A DNA stretch of 64,000 nucleotides from Cellulomonas sp. (lineage in GTDB: Bacteria > Actinomycetota > Actinomycetes > Actinomycetales > Cellulomonadaceae), in contig NZ_JADGMY010000016.1 in assembly GCF_015234515.1 (NCBI RefSeq), positions 124,413 through 188,412 on the forward strand. The letters run 5' to 3'. Positions 7,662 through 17,012 of the stretch are shown here, piece after piece. The stretch's first letter is position 1; every line of letters begins with the position of its first letter. Below the pieces are notes generated by a model. That model made no database searches, was not told where the DNA came from, and was given only the letters and a program-made list of their open reading frames with translations. A program made the position numbers and the translations under genes.

Positions 7662-10439
7662 ATGTCCCAGCCACCACCTCCCGCAGACCACCCTCGGGTG
7701 CCGCTCACCCGGCGACGCCTCCTGCAGCTCGCCGGTGCCGCCGGCCTCGTCGTCGCGGCGGGGCCGCACCTCGGGCCGCTCCCCCGGGCCCTCGCCGCCG
7801 AGACGCCCCTGGCCCGCGCGGAGATCGGCACCCGGGCGCGACCCTTCGAGCTCGGCCAGGTGCGCCTGGCCGCGAGCCGCTGGACCCAGAACCAGGACCG
7901 CACGCTGGCCTACCTGCGCAGCGTCGACGTCGACCGCCTGCTGTACAGCTTCCGTGCCAACCACCGGCTGTCGACGCAGAACGCCCAGCCGCTGGGCGGG
8001 TGGGAGGCCCCGACCTTCCCCTTCCGCAGCCACAGCCAGGGGCACTTCCTCACCGCCTGGGCCCAGGCGTGGGCCGTGCTGGGCGACACGACGTGCCGCG
8101 ACAAGGCCACGACGATGGTCGCCGGGCTGGCCCGCTGCCAGGACAACAACGGCGCCGCCGGGTTCGCCACGGGGTACCTGTCGGGATTCCCCGAGTCCGA
8201 GCTCACGGTCGCCGAGACGGGGACCGGCAACGGCAACGTGCCCTACTACGCCATCCACAAGACGCTCGCGGGCCTGCTCGACGTCTGGCGGCTGCTGGGC
8301 AGCACGCAGGCCCGCGACGTGCTGCTGCGCCTCGCCGGCTGGGTCGACACGCGCACGGCACGGCTGTCGCAGGCGCAGATGCAGACGTGCCTGCGGGTCG
8401 AGTTCGGCGGCATGAACGCCGTGCTGGCGGACCTCTACCTCATGACCGACGACAGCCGCTGGCTGCGCGTCGCGCAGCGGTTCGACCACGCCGCGTCGTT
8501 CGACCCCCTCGCGGCCAACCGCGACCAGCTCAACGGGTCGCACGCCAACACGCAGGTGCCCAAGTGGGTGGGTGCGGCGCGCGAGTACAAGTCCACCGGC
8601 ACGACCCGCTACCGCGACGTCGCGCGCAACGCGTGGGCGATCACCGTCGGGGCGCACACCTACGCGATCGGCGGCAACAGCGAGGCCGAGCACTTCCGTC
8701 CCGCGAACGCGATCTCGACGTACCTCGACAACGACACGTGCGAGCAGTGCAACACGTACAACATGCTCAAGCTCACGCGTGAGCTGTGGACCCTCGACCC
8801 CGACGACGCCCGCTACTTCGACTTCTACGAGCGCGCGCTGCTCAACCACCTGCTCGGCGCGCAGAACCCCACCGACCCGCTCGGCGGCTTCTCGTACTTC
8901 ACGCCGCTGCGCCCGGGCGGCCGGCGCGGCGTCTCCTCCGGGCCGGCGTGGGGCGGCGGCACGTTCTCGACGCCGTACACGACGTTCTGGTGCTGCCAGG
9001 GCACGGGCATCGAGACCAGCACCAAGCTCATGGACTCGATCTACTTCTTCGAGGGCACGACGCTCACGGTGAACCTGTTCATGGCCTCGACCCTCACGTG
9101 GGCCGAGCGGGGCCTCACGGTCACGCAGACCACGTCCTACCCCGTGGCGGACACCACCACCCTCACGGTCGGCGGGAGCCCGGCGGGGTCGTGGACCCTC
9201 CGCGTGCGCATCCCGTCGTGGGCCACCGGCGCGTCCCTGACGCTCAACGGCGCACCGCTGGGCGTCACGGCGACGCCCGGCACGTACGCCTCCGTCACGC
9301 GCACGTGGGCCGCGGGCGACGCGCTGGGCGTGCGGCTGCCCATGAGCGTGCGCGTCGAGCCGACCAACGACGACCCCCGCACGGGCGCGCTCTTCTACGG
9401 TCCCGTCGTGCTGTCCGGGAACTACGGCGACCGGACGCTCTCGGCGCCACCGACCCTGGACGTCGCGTCCGTCGCGCGCAGCAGCGCGTCGTCCCTCGCG
9501 TTCACGGCCCGCGCCGACGGTCAGGCCGTGCCGCTCGGCCCGTTCTACGACGCGCACGGCCACAACTACACCGTCTACTGGCGCACCGACGGGTCGGGCG
9601 GCACGCCCACGGGCGGGTCCGGCCCCTACCGCCTGGTCAACGCCGCCAGCGGCCTGGTGCTCGGCATCGCCTCGATGTCCACCGCCGACGGCGGCCTGGC
9701 GCTGCAGTGGGCCGACAACGGGTCCGCCGACCACGACTGGGTCCTGGTGCCCGACGGCGACGGCCTCAAGCTGCGCAACGTCCACAGCGGCAAGGTGCTG
9801 GGCGTCGAGAACATGTCGACCGCCGACGGCGCGCGCGTCCTGCAGTGGGGGGACACCGGCACGGCCGACCACCGCTGGACGCTGCTCGACGCGGGCGACG
9901 GCACGCACCGCGTCCGCAACGCGCACACGTCGCGCCTGCTCGGCATGCAGGGCAACGGCACGGCGCAGGGCACGCAGGCCGTCATGACCGGCGACGACGG
10001 GACCACCGACAACCGCTGGCGCGTCGTACCCACCGGCGCGCGCCGCATCCAGAACCGGAACAGCGGCCTGGTGCTGGGCGTCACGGACATGTCGACGGCC
10101 GACGGCGCGCGCGTGCTGCAGTGGGGCGACACGGGCACGGCCGACCACCTGTGGACCGCGGTGCTCGGCGGCGACGGTCTGCTGCGCGTGCGCAACCAGC
10201 ACACGGGCAAGGTGCTGGCCGTCGACGGCACGGGCAACGGCGGGCGCGCGGTCTCGACCACCGACACGGGCGCGAGCACGCAGCGGTGGCGGCTGCGGTA
10301 CGGCTCCGGCGGGTACTTCCGGCTGCAGAGCGCGACAGGGCGCGTGCTCGGCGTGGACGGGATGTCGACCAGCCAGGGCGCCCAGGTGCTGGTGTGGGAC
10401 GACAGCGGCACCGCCGACCACCTGTGGCGGTTCGTCTGA
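7662..10439 (+). CDS. Tat-exported GH127/GH146-type beta-L-arabinofuranosidase with two ricin-type beta-trefoils
   Basis: Secreted enzyme of the DUF1680 (GH127) fold, 925 residues, predicted to release beta-L-arabinofuranose from plant arabinan or glycoprotein glycans. A twin-arginine signal (RRRLLQLAGAAGLVVAAG) is at residues 16-35. Family metal and catalytic residues are visible: E361 and C363 in CEQC, then the adjacent C444-C445 in FWCCQGTG; in HypBA1 these are the zinc ligands and the cysteine nucleophile. From about residue 656 six repeats carrying the LGV-STADG-LQW-DxGTADHxW pattern form two beta-trefoil carbohydrate-binding domains. GGAGAGG precedes the ATG. It is a single gene divergent from the GntR operon, and a strong hairpin follows it. 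Confidence 0.92.
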   Translation: MSQPPPPADHPRVPLTRRRLLQLAGAAGLVVAAGPHLGPLPRALAAETPLARAEIGTRARPFELGQVRLAASRWTQNQDRTLAYLRSVDVDRLLYSFRANHRLSTQNAQPLGGWEAPTFPFRSHSQGHFLTAWAQAWAVLGDTTCRDKATTMVAGLARCQDNNGAAGFATGYLSGFPESELTVAETGTGNGNVPYYAIHKTLAGLLDVWRLLGSTQARDVLLRLAGWVDTRTARLSQAQMQTCLRVEFGGMNAVLADLYLMTDDSRWLRVAQRFDHAASFDPLAANRDQLNGSHANTQVPKWVGAAREYKSTGTTRYRDVARNAWAITVGAHTYAIGGNSEAEHFRPANAISTYLDNDTCEQCNTYNMLKLTRELWTLDPDDARYFDFYERALLNHLLGAQNPTDPLGGFSYFTPLRPGGRRGVSSGPAWGGGTFSTPYTTFWCCQGTGIETSTKLMDSIYFFEGTTLTVNLFMASTLTWAERGLTVTQTTSYPVADTTTLTVGGSPAGSWTLRVRIPSWATGASLTLNGAPLGVTATPGTYASVTRTWAAGDALGVRLPMSVRVEPTNDDPRTGALFYGPVVLSGNYGDRTLSAPPTLDVASVARSSASSLAFTARADGQAVPLGPFYDAHGHNYTVYWRTDGSGGTPTGGSGPYRLVNAASGLVLGIASMSTADGGLALQWADNGSADHDWVLVPDGDGLKLRNVHSGKVLGVENMSTADGARVLQWGDTGTADHRWTLLDAGDGTHRVRNAHTSRLLGMQGNGTAQGTQAVMTGDDGTTDNRWRVVPTGARRIQNRNSGLVLGVTDMSTADGARVLQWGDTGTADHLWTAVLGGDGLLRVRNQHTGKVLAVDGTGNGGRAVSTTDTGASTQRWRLRYGSGGYFRLQSATGRVLGVDGMSTSQGAQVLVWDDSGTADHLWRFV

Positions 10440-10445
10440 CGATCT

Positions 10446-10481
10446 CCCCGGCGGAGGTGGGCCCCACCGCCTCCGCCGGGG
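10446..10481 (+). terminator. Rho-independent-type hairpin after the GH127 gene
   Basis: Arms CCCCGGCGGAGG and CCTCCGCCGGGG (12 bp, perfect) close a 12-base loop beginning 7 bp after the stop codon. No T-tract follows, as is usual in this GC-rich background. The remaining DNA to 10600 shows no gene. Confidence 0.7.
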
Positions 10482-10600
10482 TCCCCCGCGCGGGACCGGG
10501 CGCAGGCCCAGGGAGGCCGGCAGGCGCAGCTCGTCGTCGGGCGTCCCGGGGGTCGCCGTGACGACCAGGAGGACCTGCGCCTGCTCGACGGCCGGCGGCG

Positions 10601-11095
10601 TCAGCCGGTGACGACGGCGCAGCGGTCCTCGCCCGGCGCGGCGGTCCCGGTCGTGCGCGCCAGCAGGGTGCGCAGCGTGTCACGCTCGCCCGCGCTCAGG
10701 CCGCGGAGCACATCGACCTCGGCGGTGGCCATGCGGCCCTCGACGTCGGCCAGCAGCGACCGCCCGGTGGCGGTGGCGGCGATGCGGCGCACCCGGCGGT
10801 CGGCGGGGTCGGGGCAGCGTTCGACGAGGCCCGCGTCGCACAGGTCGTCGAGCAGGTAGGTCATGACGGTGCGGTCGATGCCGAGGTGGCTCGCGAGCGC
10901 CGCCTGGGTCGGCGGGACGGTCGCCTCGGCGGCGACGCGCAGCAGGTGGTAACCGCGCGGGCCGGCCGGGATGCCCTCGAGGGCGTCGGCGACGCCGTCG
11001 CGCCAGCGCGCCAGGAGCGTGCCGAGCTGCCAGCCGAGGTCCTCGGCGGGGCGCTCCGGTGCGGGCGCGGCAGCGCGGGTCGTGGTGTCCGTCAC
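10601..11095 (-). CDS. MarR-family transcriptional regulator
   Basis: A 164-residue MarR regulator. The winged helix spans about residues 55-105: TQAALASHLGIDRTVMTYLLDDLCDAGLVER is the HTH, and PADRRVRRIAATATG is the wing with its DRR element. It is divergent from the luciferase/FAD-oxidase fusion gene; the 79-bp gap holds a perfect inverted repeat, so it probably represses that gene and itself. The ligand is unknown, perhaps the substrate of the divergent flavoenzyme. Confidence 0.92.
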   Translation of the reverse strand: MTDTTTRAAAPAPERPAEDLGWQLGTLLARWRDGVADALEGIPAGPRGYHLLRVAAEATVPPTQAALASHLGIDRTVMTYLLDDLCDAGLVERCPDPADRRVRRIAATATGRSLLADVEGRMATAEVDVLRGLSAGERDTLRTLLARTTGTAAPGEDRCAVVTG

Positions 11096-11117
11096 GCCGT
11101 CAGCATACTCGCGTTCC

Positions 11118-11148
11118 GGTAGATCGTCTGTCGTGCATATGATCTACC
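11118..11148. promoter_or_regulatory. Inverted-repeat operator between marR and the fusion gene
   Basis: GGTAGATC and GATCTACC form a perfect 8-bp inverted repeat separated by 15 bp, placed 23 bp upstream of the MarR start and 27 bp upstream of the divergent gene. A site here could control both promoters, the standard MarR arrangement. Confidence 0.7.
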
Positions 11149-11174
11149 CACTACACGATCTTGGAGGCGCCGTC

Positions 11175-13439
11175 ATGACCGACTACGGGCACGAGCTGCA
11201 GTTCGGCACGTTCCTCACCCCGCAGAACGCCGACCCGCAGGCACCGGTCGAGCTCGCGGTGCTCACGGAAGAGGTCGGCCTCGACCTCGTGACGTTCCAG
11301 GACCACCCGTACCAGCCGTCCTTCCTCGACACGTGGACGCTGCTCTCCTACGTCGCCGCCCGCACGCAACGCGTGCACCTGTCCGGCAACGTCCTCAACG
11401 TGCCGATGCGCCCCCCGGCGGTCCTCGCGCGGGCCGCCGCGAGCCTGGACCTGCTCTCCGGGGGACGCGCCGAGCTGGGCCTGGGCGCGGGCGCCTTCTG
11501 GGACGCGATCGAGGCCATGGGCGTCCCGCGGCTCACGCCCGGGGAGGCGGTCGGCGCGCTGGACGAGGCGATCGACGTCATCCGCGCGCTGTGGGACACC
11601 GACGGGCGCGGTCCGCTGCGCGTCGACGGGGAGCACCACCGGCTCGCGGGCGCCAAGCGCGGACCGGCCCCGGCGCACGACATCGGCATCTGGGTCGGTG
11701 CGTACAAGCCGCGCATGCTGCGGCTCGTCGGGCGCAAGGCCGACGGCTGGCTGCCGTCGCTCGCCTACATGCAGCCCGGCGACCTGGGCCGCGCCAACGC
11801 GACCATCGACGAGGCCGCGACCGGCGCCGGACGCGACCCGCGCGAGATCCGCCGCCTGCTGAACATCGGCGGACGCTTCACCCCGACGCCCGGCGGCGGC
11901 CTCGACGGCCCGCCCGAGCAGTGGGTCGACGCACTGGTCCGGTACGCGCTCGAGGACGGCACCGGCACGTTCGTCCTGGCCACGGACGACCCGGGGACGA
12001 TCCGCACGTTCGCCGAGCAGGTCGCCCCCGCCGTGCGGGACGCGGTCGCGGCCGAGCGGGCGACGTCCGGCACCGCCGCCGGACCCGTCCGCAGCGCGGT
12101 CGCGCTCGCGAAGCGCGCCCAGGGCATCGCGTACGACACCGTCCCGTCCGACGTCACCGCCGTCGAGCCCGGCGACCGCGCCTACGCGGGGCTGCGCTCG
12201 ACGTACATGAGGCGCGGTGCCCCCGGCGTCGTCCTGCTCCCCCGCACGACGCCCCAGGTGGTCGACGCGCTCGGCTGGGCGCGTGAGCAGCACGGCCCGC
12301 TCGGCGTGCGCTCCGGCGGGCACGGCATCTCCGGCCGCTCGACGAACGACGGTGGCGTGCTGCTCGACGTCGGCGCGCTCGACCAGGTGACGGTCGTCGA
12401 CGAGGCGGCCCGACGCGTCCGGCTGGGCGCCGGCGCGACGTGGGGCACGGTCGCCGCGACGCTCGCACGGCGGGGGTGGGCCATCTCGTCCGGGGACTAC
12501 GGCGGCGTGGGCGTCGGGGGCCTGGCGACCACGGGCGGCATCGGGCTGCTCGGACGGTCGTACGGGCTGACGATCGACCACGTCGTCGCGTACGAGGTCG
12601 TCACGGCCGACGGGACCGTGCACGTGGTGGACGCGGAGCACGAGCCCGAGCTGTTCTGGGGGCTGCGTGGCGCGGGCGCCAACCTCGGCGTCGTCACCTG
12701 GGTCGAGATCGAGGCGGCCGAGGTGCCCGACGTCGTGTACGCGACCATGACGTTCGACGCGTCGGACCCCGCCGGGCTCGTCGAGCGCTGGAGCCGCACC
12801 GTGCGGGACGCGCCGCGGCAGCTCACGAGCTTCCTGCACCTGCAGGCCGGCGGCGGCGGGCGCCAGCCGCTCGCGCAGGCCATGACCGTGTGGGCCGACG
12901 ACGACACGACGTCGGCCGTCACCGTGCTCGAGGAGCTGCTCGGTGCCGGTCCCGTGCTCGACCAGCGCGCGTCCCTGACGCCGTACTCGGGCGTCGTCGG
13001 GCCCGTCGCCAAGCACCACGACGGCGGTGCGCCGCCCGTCACCCGGTCCGGCCTGCTGCCGACCATGACGTCCGCGGCCGCGGCGGACCTCGCGGCGCTG
13101 CTCGGCTCGGGCGAGGCGGGGCTCATGCAGCTGCGCGCCACGGGCGGCGCGGGCAACGACGTGGCCCCGGACGCCACCGCGTACGCCCACCGGCACCAGG
13201 AGCTCGTCGTGAGCGCCTTCGCCGGGCGCTCCACCCGCGCCGGCCTCGACGACGCCTGGGACCGCCTCGCGCACCCCCACATGGACGGCCTGTACCTCTC
13301 CTTCGAGACCGACCCGCGTCCTGAGCGCCTGCTCGAGGCGTTCCCGCAGCCCACGCTCGACCGGCTGCGCGCCCTCAAGCGCACGTACGACCCCGACCAC
13401 GTGTTCGACCAGAACTTCCCGATCGACCCGCGGGGGTAG
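11175..13439 (+). CDS. Fused luciferase-like monooxygenase and BBE-type FAD-linked oxidase
   Basis: A 754-residue two-enzyme fusion. Residues about 1-300 are a luciferase-like (LLM) TIM barrel binding FMN or F420 (SGGRAELGLGAGAFWDAI). From about 320 a PCMH-type FAD domain begins; RSGGHG places H383 where vanillyl-alcohol-oxidase/BBE enzymes bind FAD covalently, and YDPDHVFDQNFPI is the C-terminal BBE signature. A second, cysteinyl FAD bond is not evident (DYGGVGVGG). The ATG at 11175 follows GGAGG with 7-bp spacing; in-frame DNA upstream lies inside the marR region. There is no stop between domains. Likely a small-molecule oxidation or detoxification enzyme under MarR control; substrate unknown. 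Confidence 0.9.
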   Translation: MTDYGHELQFGTFLTPQNADPQAPVELAVLTEEVGLDLVTFQDHPYQPSFLDTWTLLSYVAARTQRVHLSGNVLNVPMRPPAVLARAAASLDLLSGGRAELGLGAGAFWDAIEAMGVPRLTPGEAVGALDEAIDVIRALWDTDGRGPLRVDGEHHRLAGAKRGPAPAHDIGIWVGAYKPRMLRLVGRKADGWLPSLAYMQPGDLGRANATIDEAATGAGRDPREIRRLLNIGGRFTPTPGGGLDGPPEQWVDALVRYALEDGTGTFVLATDDPGTIRTFAEQVAPAVRDAVAAERATSGTAAGPVRSAVALAKRAQGIAYDTVPSDVTAVEPGDRAYAGLRSTYMRRGAPGVVLLPRTTPQVVDALGWAREQHGPLGVRSGGHGISGRSTNDGGVLLDVGALDQVTVVDEAARRVRLGAGATWGTVAATLARRGWAISSGDYGGVGVGGLATTGGIGLLGRSYGLTIDHVVAYEVVTADGTVHVVDAEHEPELFWGLRGAGANLGVVTWVEIEAAEVPDVVYATMTFDASDPAGLVERWSRTVRDAPRQLTSFLHLQAGGGGRQPLAQAMTVWADDDTTSAVTVLEELLGAGPVLDQRASLTPYSGVVGPVAKHHDGGAPPVTRSGLLPTMTSAAAADLAALLGSGEAGLMQLRATGGAGNDVAPDATAYAHRHQELVVSAFAGRSTRAGLDDAWDRLAHPHMDGLYLSFETDPRPERLLEAFPQPTLDRLRALKRTYDPDHVFDQNFPIDPRG

Positions 13440-13444
13440 GTGGG

Positions 13445-13475
13445 GGCCGCCCCTGCGGCACGCCCTGGGGCGGCC
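13445..13475 (+). terminator. Hairpin after the fusion gene
   Basis: GGCCGCCCC and GGGGCGGCC are perfect 9-bp arms around a 13-base loop beginning 6 bp after the stop. No other feature was seen from here to the start of the serine hydrolase gene at 13611. Confidence 0.6.
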
Positions 13476-13610
13476 GGCCTCCCCCCAAGGTCGCAACCGA
13501 GGTTCCCCGCTGCGCCCCAAGACCGGGCGCCCCTGCGTTGACCAGCATGGATGCAGGTCGCGAGGCCGAGATCCGGAACCGTCCGGACGCTCGCGACGCA
13601 GGAGGTCACC

Positions 13611-15683
13611 ATGGGCACGTCGCTACGCCGCACCGAGCCGCCGCACCGCGAGCCGCGCCACACCACGCGGCCGTTGCGCCGCACCGCCGTCGCCCTCGCC
13701 GGTGCGGCGCTCGTCGCCACGCTCACCGCGTGCGCCGGGGGCGCCGCGACCGCACCCGAGCCCCGCACCCCCCAGCCCGCCTCCACCGCCGGGCTGACGA
13801 AGGCCGACGTCGACGCGTGGCTCGACGACACGCTCCCCGACGCGCTGGCGGAGGCGAAGGTCGCCGGTGCCACCGTCTCGGTCGTGCACGACGGCGAGAT
13901 GCTCACAGCCCGCGGGTTCGGCGTCGCCGACGTCGCCGCCGGGACGCCCGTCGACCCCGACGGCACGCTGTTCCGGCTCGGGTCCCTCTCGAAGATGTTC
14001 ACGGCCACCGCCGTCATGCAGCTCGTCGAGGACGGCCAGGTCGATCTCGACACCGACGTCGAGCAGTACACGCAGCTCGGCCTCGACCTCGACCACCCCG
14101 TGACGCTGCGCCACCTGCTCACCCACACCTCCGGCTTCGAGGAGCGCCTCAGCGGCATGTTCGGCGCCCCGGGCCAGGCCCCCGACCTGCGGGCCAGCCT
14201 CGTCATCGACCCGCCTGAGCAGGTCTTCGAGCCGGGAACAACCCCCGCGTACTCCAACTACGGCAACGCGCTGGCCGGCTACGTCGTCGAGGCCGTCAGC
14301 GGGCAGCGCTTCGAGGAGTACGTCGCCGAGCACGTCCTCGCCCCCGCCGGGATGTCGTCCTCGACGTTCGAGCAGCCGCTGCCCGAGGACCTCGCCGGGC
14401 AGATGTCGCAGGGGTACGCGACGTCCGACGACCCGCCCTCGGACTTCGAGGTCGTCGGCCAGCCGCCCGCCGGGGCGCTGAGCGCGACCGCGACCGACAT
14501 GGCACGCTTCATGCTCGTGCACCTGGGCCGGCAGGCCGACGGGGACGACGTCCTCTCCGACGCGACCCGCCGCCTCATGCAGGAGCCGGCGCTCGACGCC
14601 GACAGCCTCGGCGCGCTCGCCGCGGGTCCGCGCATGGGCCTCGGCTGGTTCGACGAGACCGGCCGCGGGCCTCGTGCCGTGGGTCACGGCGGCGACACCA
14701 ACGTCTTCCACACGCACCTGCGGCTGTGGCCCGACGAGGGCACGGGGCTGTTCGTGTCGTTCAACAGCACCGGCCCCGGGCAGTCCGCGTACGCGCTGCG
14801 CGACGAGGTGCTCGCCGCGTTCACCGACCGCTACCTGCCCGCCGACGGTCCGACGACGTCGGAGGTCGACGACGCGACCCGCGCCGCGCACGCCGAGGTC
14901 GTCGCCGGCTCCTACCGGAGCAACCGCGGCTTCCACTCGACGTTCATGTCCGCGGTGAGCCTGGTCCGGCCGCTGCAGCTGCAGGTCGTCGACGGTGACC
15001 GCGTGCTCCTGCCGCCGGGCGTCACGTCGGTCCACCCGCTCCTGTACGAGGAGATCGAGCCGTGGGTGTACCAGGAGGTCGGCGGCGACCGGCGGTTCGT
15101 CGTGGAGACCGACGACGAGGGACGTGTCGAGCTGATCGGCCACGACTCGGCGATGACCCTCGTGCCCGTCAGTGCGACGGGCAGCGCGGCCGTCCCCGCC
15201 CTCCTCGGTGGTGTCGTCGTCCTCCTCCTGGGTCTGCTGGCCTGGTCCGCCGGCGCCGTCGTCCGCAAGGTACGGGGCCGCACCGTGCGCGACTCCGCGG
15301 GGCCTGGCACCTCCCCCGCGTCGCCGTCCTCCACGTCACCGTCCCCCGCGTCACCGTCTCGGGCCCGGCTGCGCCTGCCCCGTGCCCTCACCCGTGTCGC
15401 GTCCGCGTCGGCCGTCCTCGCGGTCGCCGGCTGGGCGTTCGTCGCCATGAGCATCATGCAGCTCGAGGGCGACTTCCCGACGTCCGTCATCCGCGTCGTG
15501 CAGGTACTCACGTGGATCGGCGTCCTGGGTCTGCTCGCCGCCGTCTGGCGACTCGTCGCGGAGTCCCGTGCCGGCACCGGCCCGCTGCGCGTCGCCGGGG
15601 CCGGCGTCCTGCTCGTCGCGTTCGCCGCGGTCTCCTGGTCCGCGAACGAGCTCCTGCTCACGTCACCGAACATCACCTACTGA
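13611..15683 (+). CDS. Lipoprotein serine hydrolase (class C beta-lactamase fold) with membrane tail
   Basis: A 690-residue exported penicillin-binding-protein-like hydrolase. The ATG at 13611 follows GGAGG with 5-bp spacing. The signal peptide ends in a lipobox (LTAC), so the protein should be a lipoprotein. Class C motifs are S125-L-S-K128 (nucleophile in SxxK), YSN for the Tyr motif and GHGGDTN near the KTG-equivalent position. A spacer domain (about 430-520) is followed by four C-terminal membrane segments from about 525, separated by a Ser/Pro-rich stretch. A role in peptidoglycan peptide or ester hydrolysis is plausible. The two-component genes follow 18 bp downstream and may be co-transcribed. 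Confidence 0.88.
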   Translation: MGTSLRRTEPPHREPRHTTRPLRRTAVALAGAALVATLTACAGGAATAPEPRTPQPASTAGLTKADVDAWLDDTLPDALAEAKVAGATVSVVHDGEMLTARGFGVADVAAGTPVDPDGTLFRLGSLSKMFTATAVMQLVEDGQVDLDTDVEQYTQLGLDLDHPVTLRHLLTHTSGFEERLSGMFGAPGQAPDLRASLVIDPPEQVFEPGTTPAYSNYGNALAGYVVEAVSGQRFEEYVAEHVLAPAGMSSSTFEQPLPEDLAGQMSQGYATSDDPPSDFEVVGQPPAGALSATATDMARFMLVHLGRQADGDDVLSDATRRLMQEPALDADSLGALAAGPRMGLGWFDETGRGPRAVGHGGDTNVFHTHLRLWPDEGTGLFVSFNSTGPGQSAYALRDEVLAAFTDRYLPADGPTTSEVDDATRAAHAEVVAGSYRSNRGFHSTFMSAVSLVRPLQLQVVDGDRVLLPPGVTSVHPLLYEEIEPWVYQEVGGDRRFVVETDDEGRVELIGHDSAMTLVPVSATGSAAVPALLGGVVVLLLGLLAWSAGAVVRKVRGRTVRDSAGPGTSPASPSSTSPSPASPSRARLRLPRALTRVASASAVLAVAGWAFVAMSIMQLEGDFPTSVIRVVQVLTWIGVLGLLAAVWRLVAESRAGTGPLRVAGAGVLLVAFAAVSWSANELLLTSPNITY

Positions 15684-15701
15684 GCCGGTCGGCACGCGAG
15701 G

Positions 15702-17012
15702 ATGTCCGACATGGAGAGCCCCCGGGGCGTCGCCCCCGAGGCGTGGTGGGCCGAGCGCCTGTCACGCCTCGGGGTGCGCGGCCCCGCCGCGCGCGACCTG
15801 CTGCTCGCGGTCGCGGTCACGGTGCTCATGGTCGGCGTCGCGTTGGCGACGATGACGGCCGCCGCGGCCGAGCTCCCCGGTGCGCGGGCCGTCCTGCCGT
15901 GGATCGTGCTGGTCGTCGCGGTGCAGAGCCTGGCCCTCGCGCTGCGGCGGGTGCGGCTGGACGCCTGTCTCGCCCTGGTGGTGGGCACCCAGGTCGCGAT
16001 CGTGGCGCTCGCCCCCGACGTGTCGGTGCGGACCGTCGCGGCGCTCGTCGCCGGCGCGACGATCGGCCTGAACCTGCCGACGGGCCGGGCGCTGCGCGTC
16101 GCCGGCGCGGTCGCGCTCGCCGAGGCGGCCGGCACGACCGTCGCGATCACAGCCCGGGGGGCCGGCGGCGACGCGGTCCTGCAGCACGGCGCGTCGTCCC
16201 TGCTGATCTGGGGCGCAGCCGTGCTGATCGGGACGTACCTGGCGACCCGGCGCGACCACCTGCGGCTCGTGCAGGAGCGCGCCGCCCAGCTCGAGCGCGA
16301 GCGCGACGCGCGGGTCCGGTCCGCCGTCGCCGAGGAGCGGGCCCGCCTCGCGCGCGAGCTGCACGACGTCGCCGCGCACCACCTGTCCGGCATGGTCGTG
16401 CAGGCGGCGGCCGTCGAGCGGCTCGTCGGACGGGACCCGGACGCCGCCCGTGCCGGGGCCGCGTGGCTGCGCGACCAGGGCCGCGAGACGCTCGACAGCC
16501 TCCGGCAGGTGGTCGGGCTGCTGCGCGGCGACGACCAGCAGGACGGCACCGCACCCGTCCCCGGCGTCGCGGCGCTGCCGGACCTGGTGCGCGGCGCCCG
16601 GGACCTGGGCGACACCGTCGAGCTCGCGGAGGTGGGCGCCCCGCAGGCGCTGCCGCCCCTCGCGGACGTCTCGGTCTACCGGGTCGCGCAGCAGGCCCTC
16701 ACGAATGCTCGGCAGCACGCCCCCGGCGCACCGGTGCGGGTGCACGTGGAGCACGCGCGCGACGCGGTGGTGCTGGACGTCGTCAACGGCGCGCCGCTGT
16801 CGGCCGTCCGCCCCGCGCCGGGCGAGCACGGCGGCGCGGGGCTCGCCGTGATGCGGGAGCGCGCGGCGCTCGTCGGCGGCACGCTCGACACCGGGCCGAC
16901 GGACGACGGCGGGTGGCGCGTGCGGCTACGGGTGCCGGTGGACGGGGCGGCGTGGCACGACGACGGGACGGTGGGTGAGCCGGTGGGCGACGACGGGACG
17001 GTGGGTGCGTGA
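15702..17012 (+). CDS. NarL-class sensor histidine kinase
   Basis: A 436-residue membrane kinase. About five or six hydrophobic segments fill residues 25-190, then a coiled region and HisKA_3 with phospho-acceptor H221 in ARELHDVAAHHLSGM. HATPase_c has LTNARQHAP as the N-box and EHGGAGLAVMRERAALVGG as the G-box. No periplasmic sensor domain is seen, so membrane-intrinsic sensing is likely, as in DesK-type kinases. The response-regulator GTG overlaps its stop by 4 nt, making this a cognate pair. Confidence 0.94.
   Translation: MSDMESPRGVAPEAWWAERLSRLGVRGPAARDLLLAVAVTVLMVGVALATMTAAAAELPGARAVLPWIVLVVAVQSLALALRRVRLDACLALVVGTQVAIVALAPDVSVRTVAALVAGATIGLNLPTGRALRVAGAVALAEAAGTTVAITARGAGGDAVLQHGASSLLIWGAAVLIGTYLATRRDHLRLVQERAAQLERERDARVRSAVAEERARLARELHDVAAHHLSGMVVQAAAVERLVGRDPDAARAGAAWLRDQGRETLDSLRQVVGLLRGDDQQDGTAPVPGVAALPDLVRGARDLGDTVELAEVGAPQALPPLADVSVYRVAQQALTNARQHAPGAPVRVHVEHARDAVVLDVVNGAPLSAVRPAPGEHGGAGLAVMRERAALVGGTLDTGPTDDGGWRVRLRVPVDGAAWHDDGTVGEPVGDDGTVGA

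Noticed and set aside
15062..16978. Long plus-strand frame across the serine hydrolase end and kinase
   Set aside because: It overlaps two genes with intact catalytic motifs in other frames and is Arg-rich throughout.
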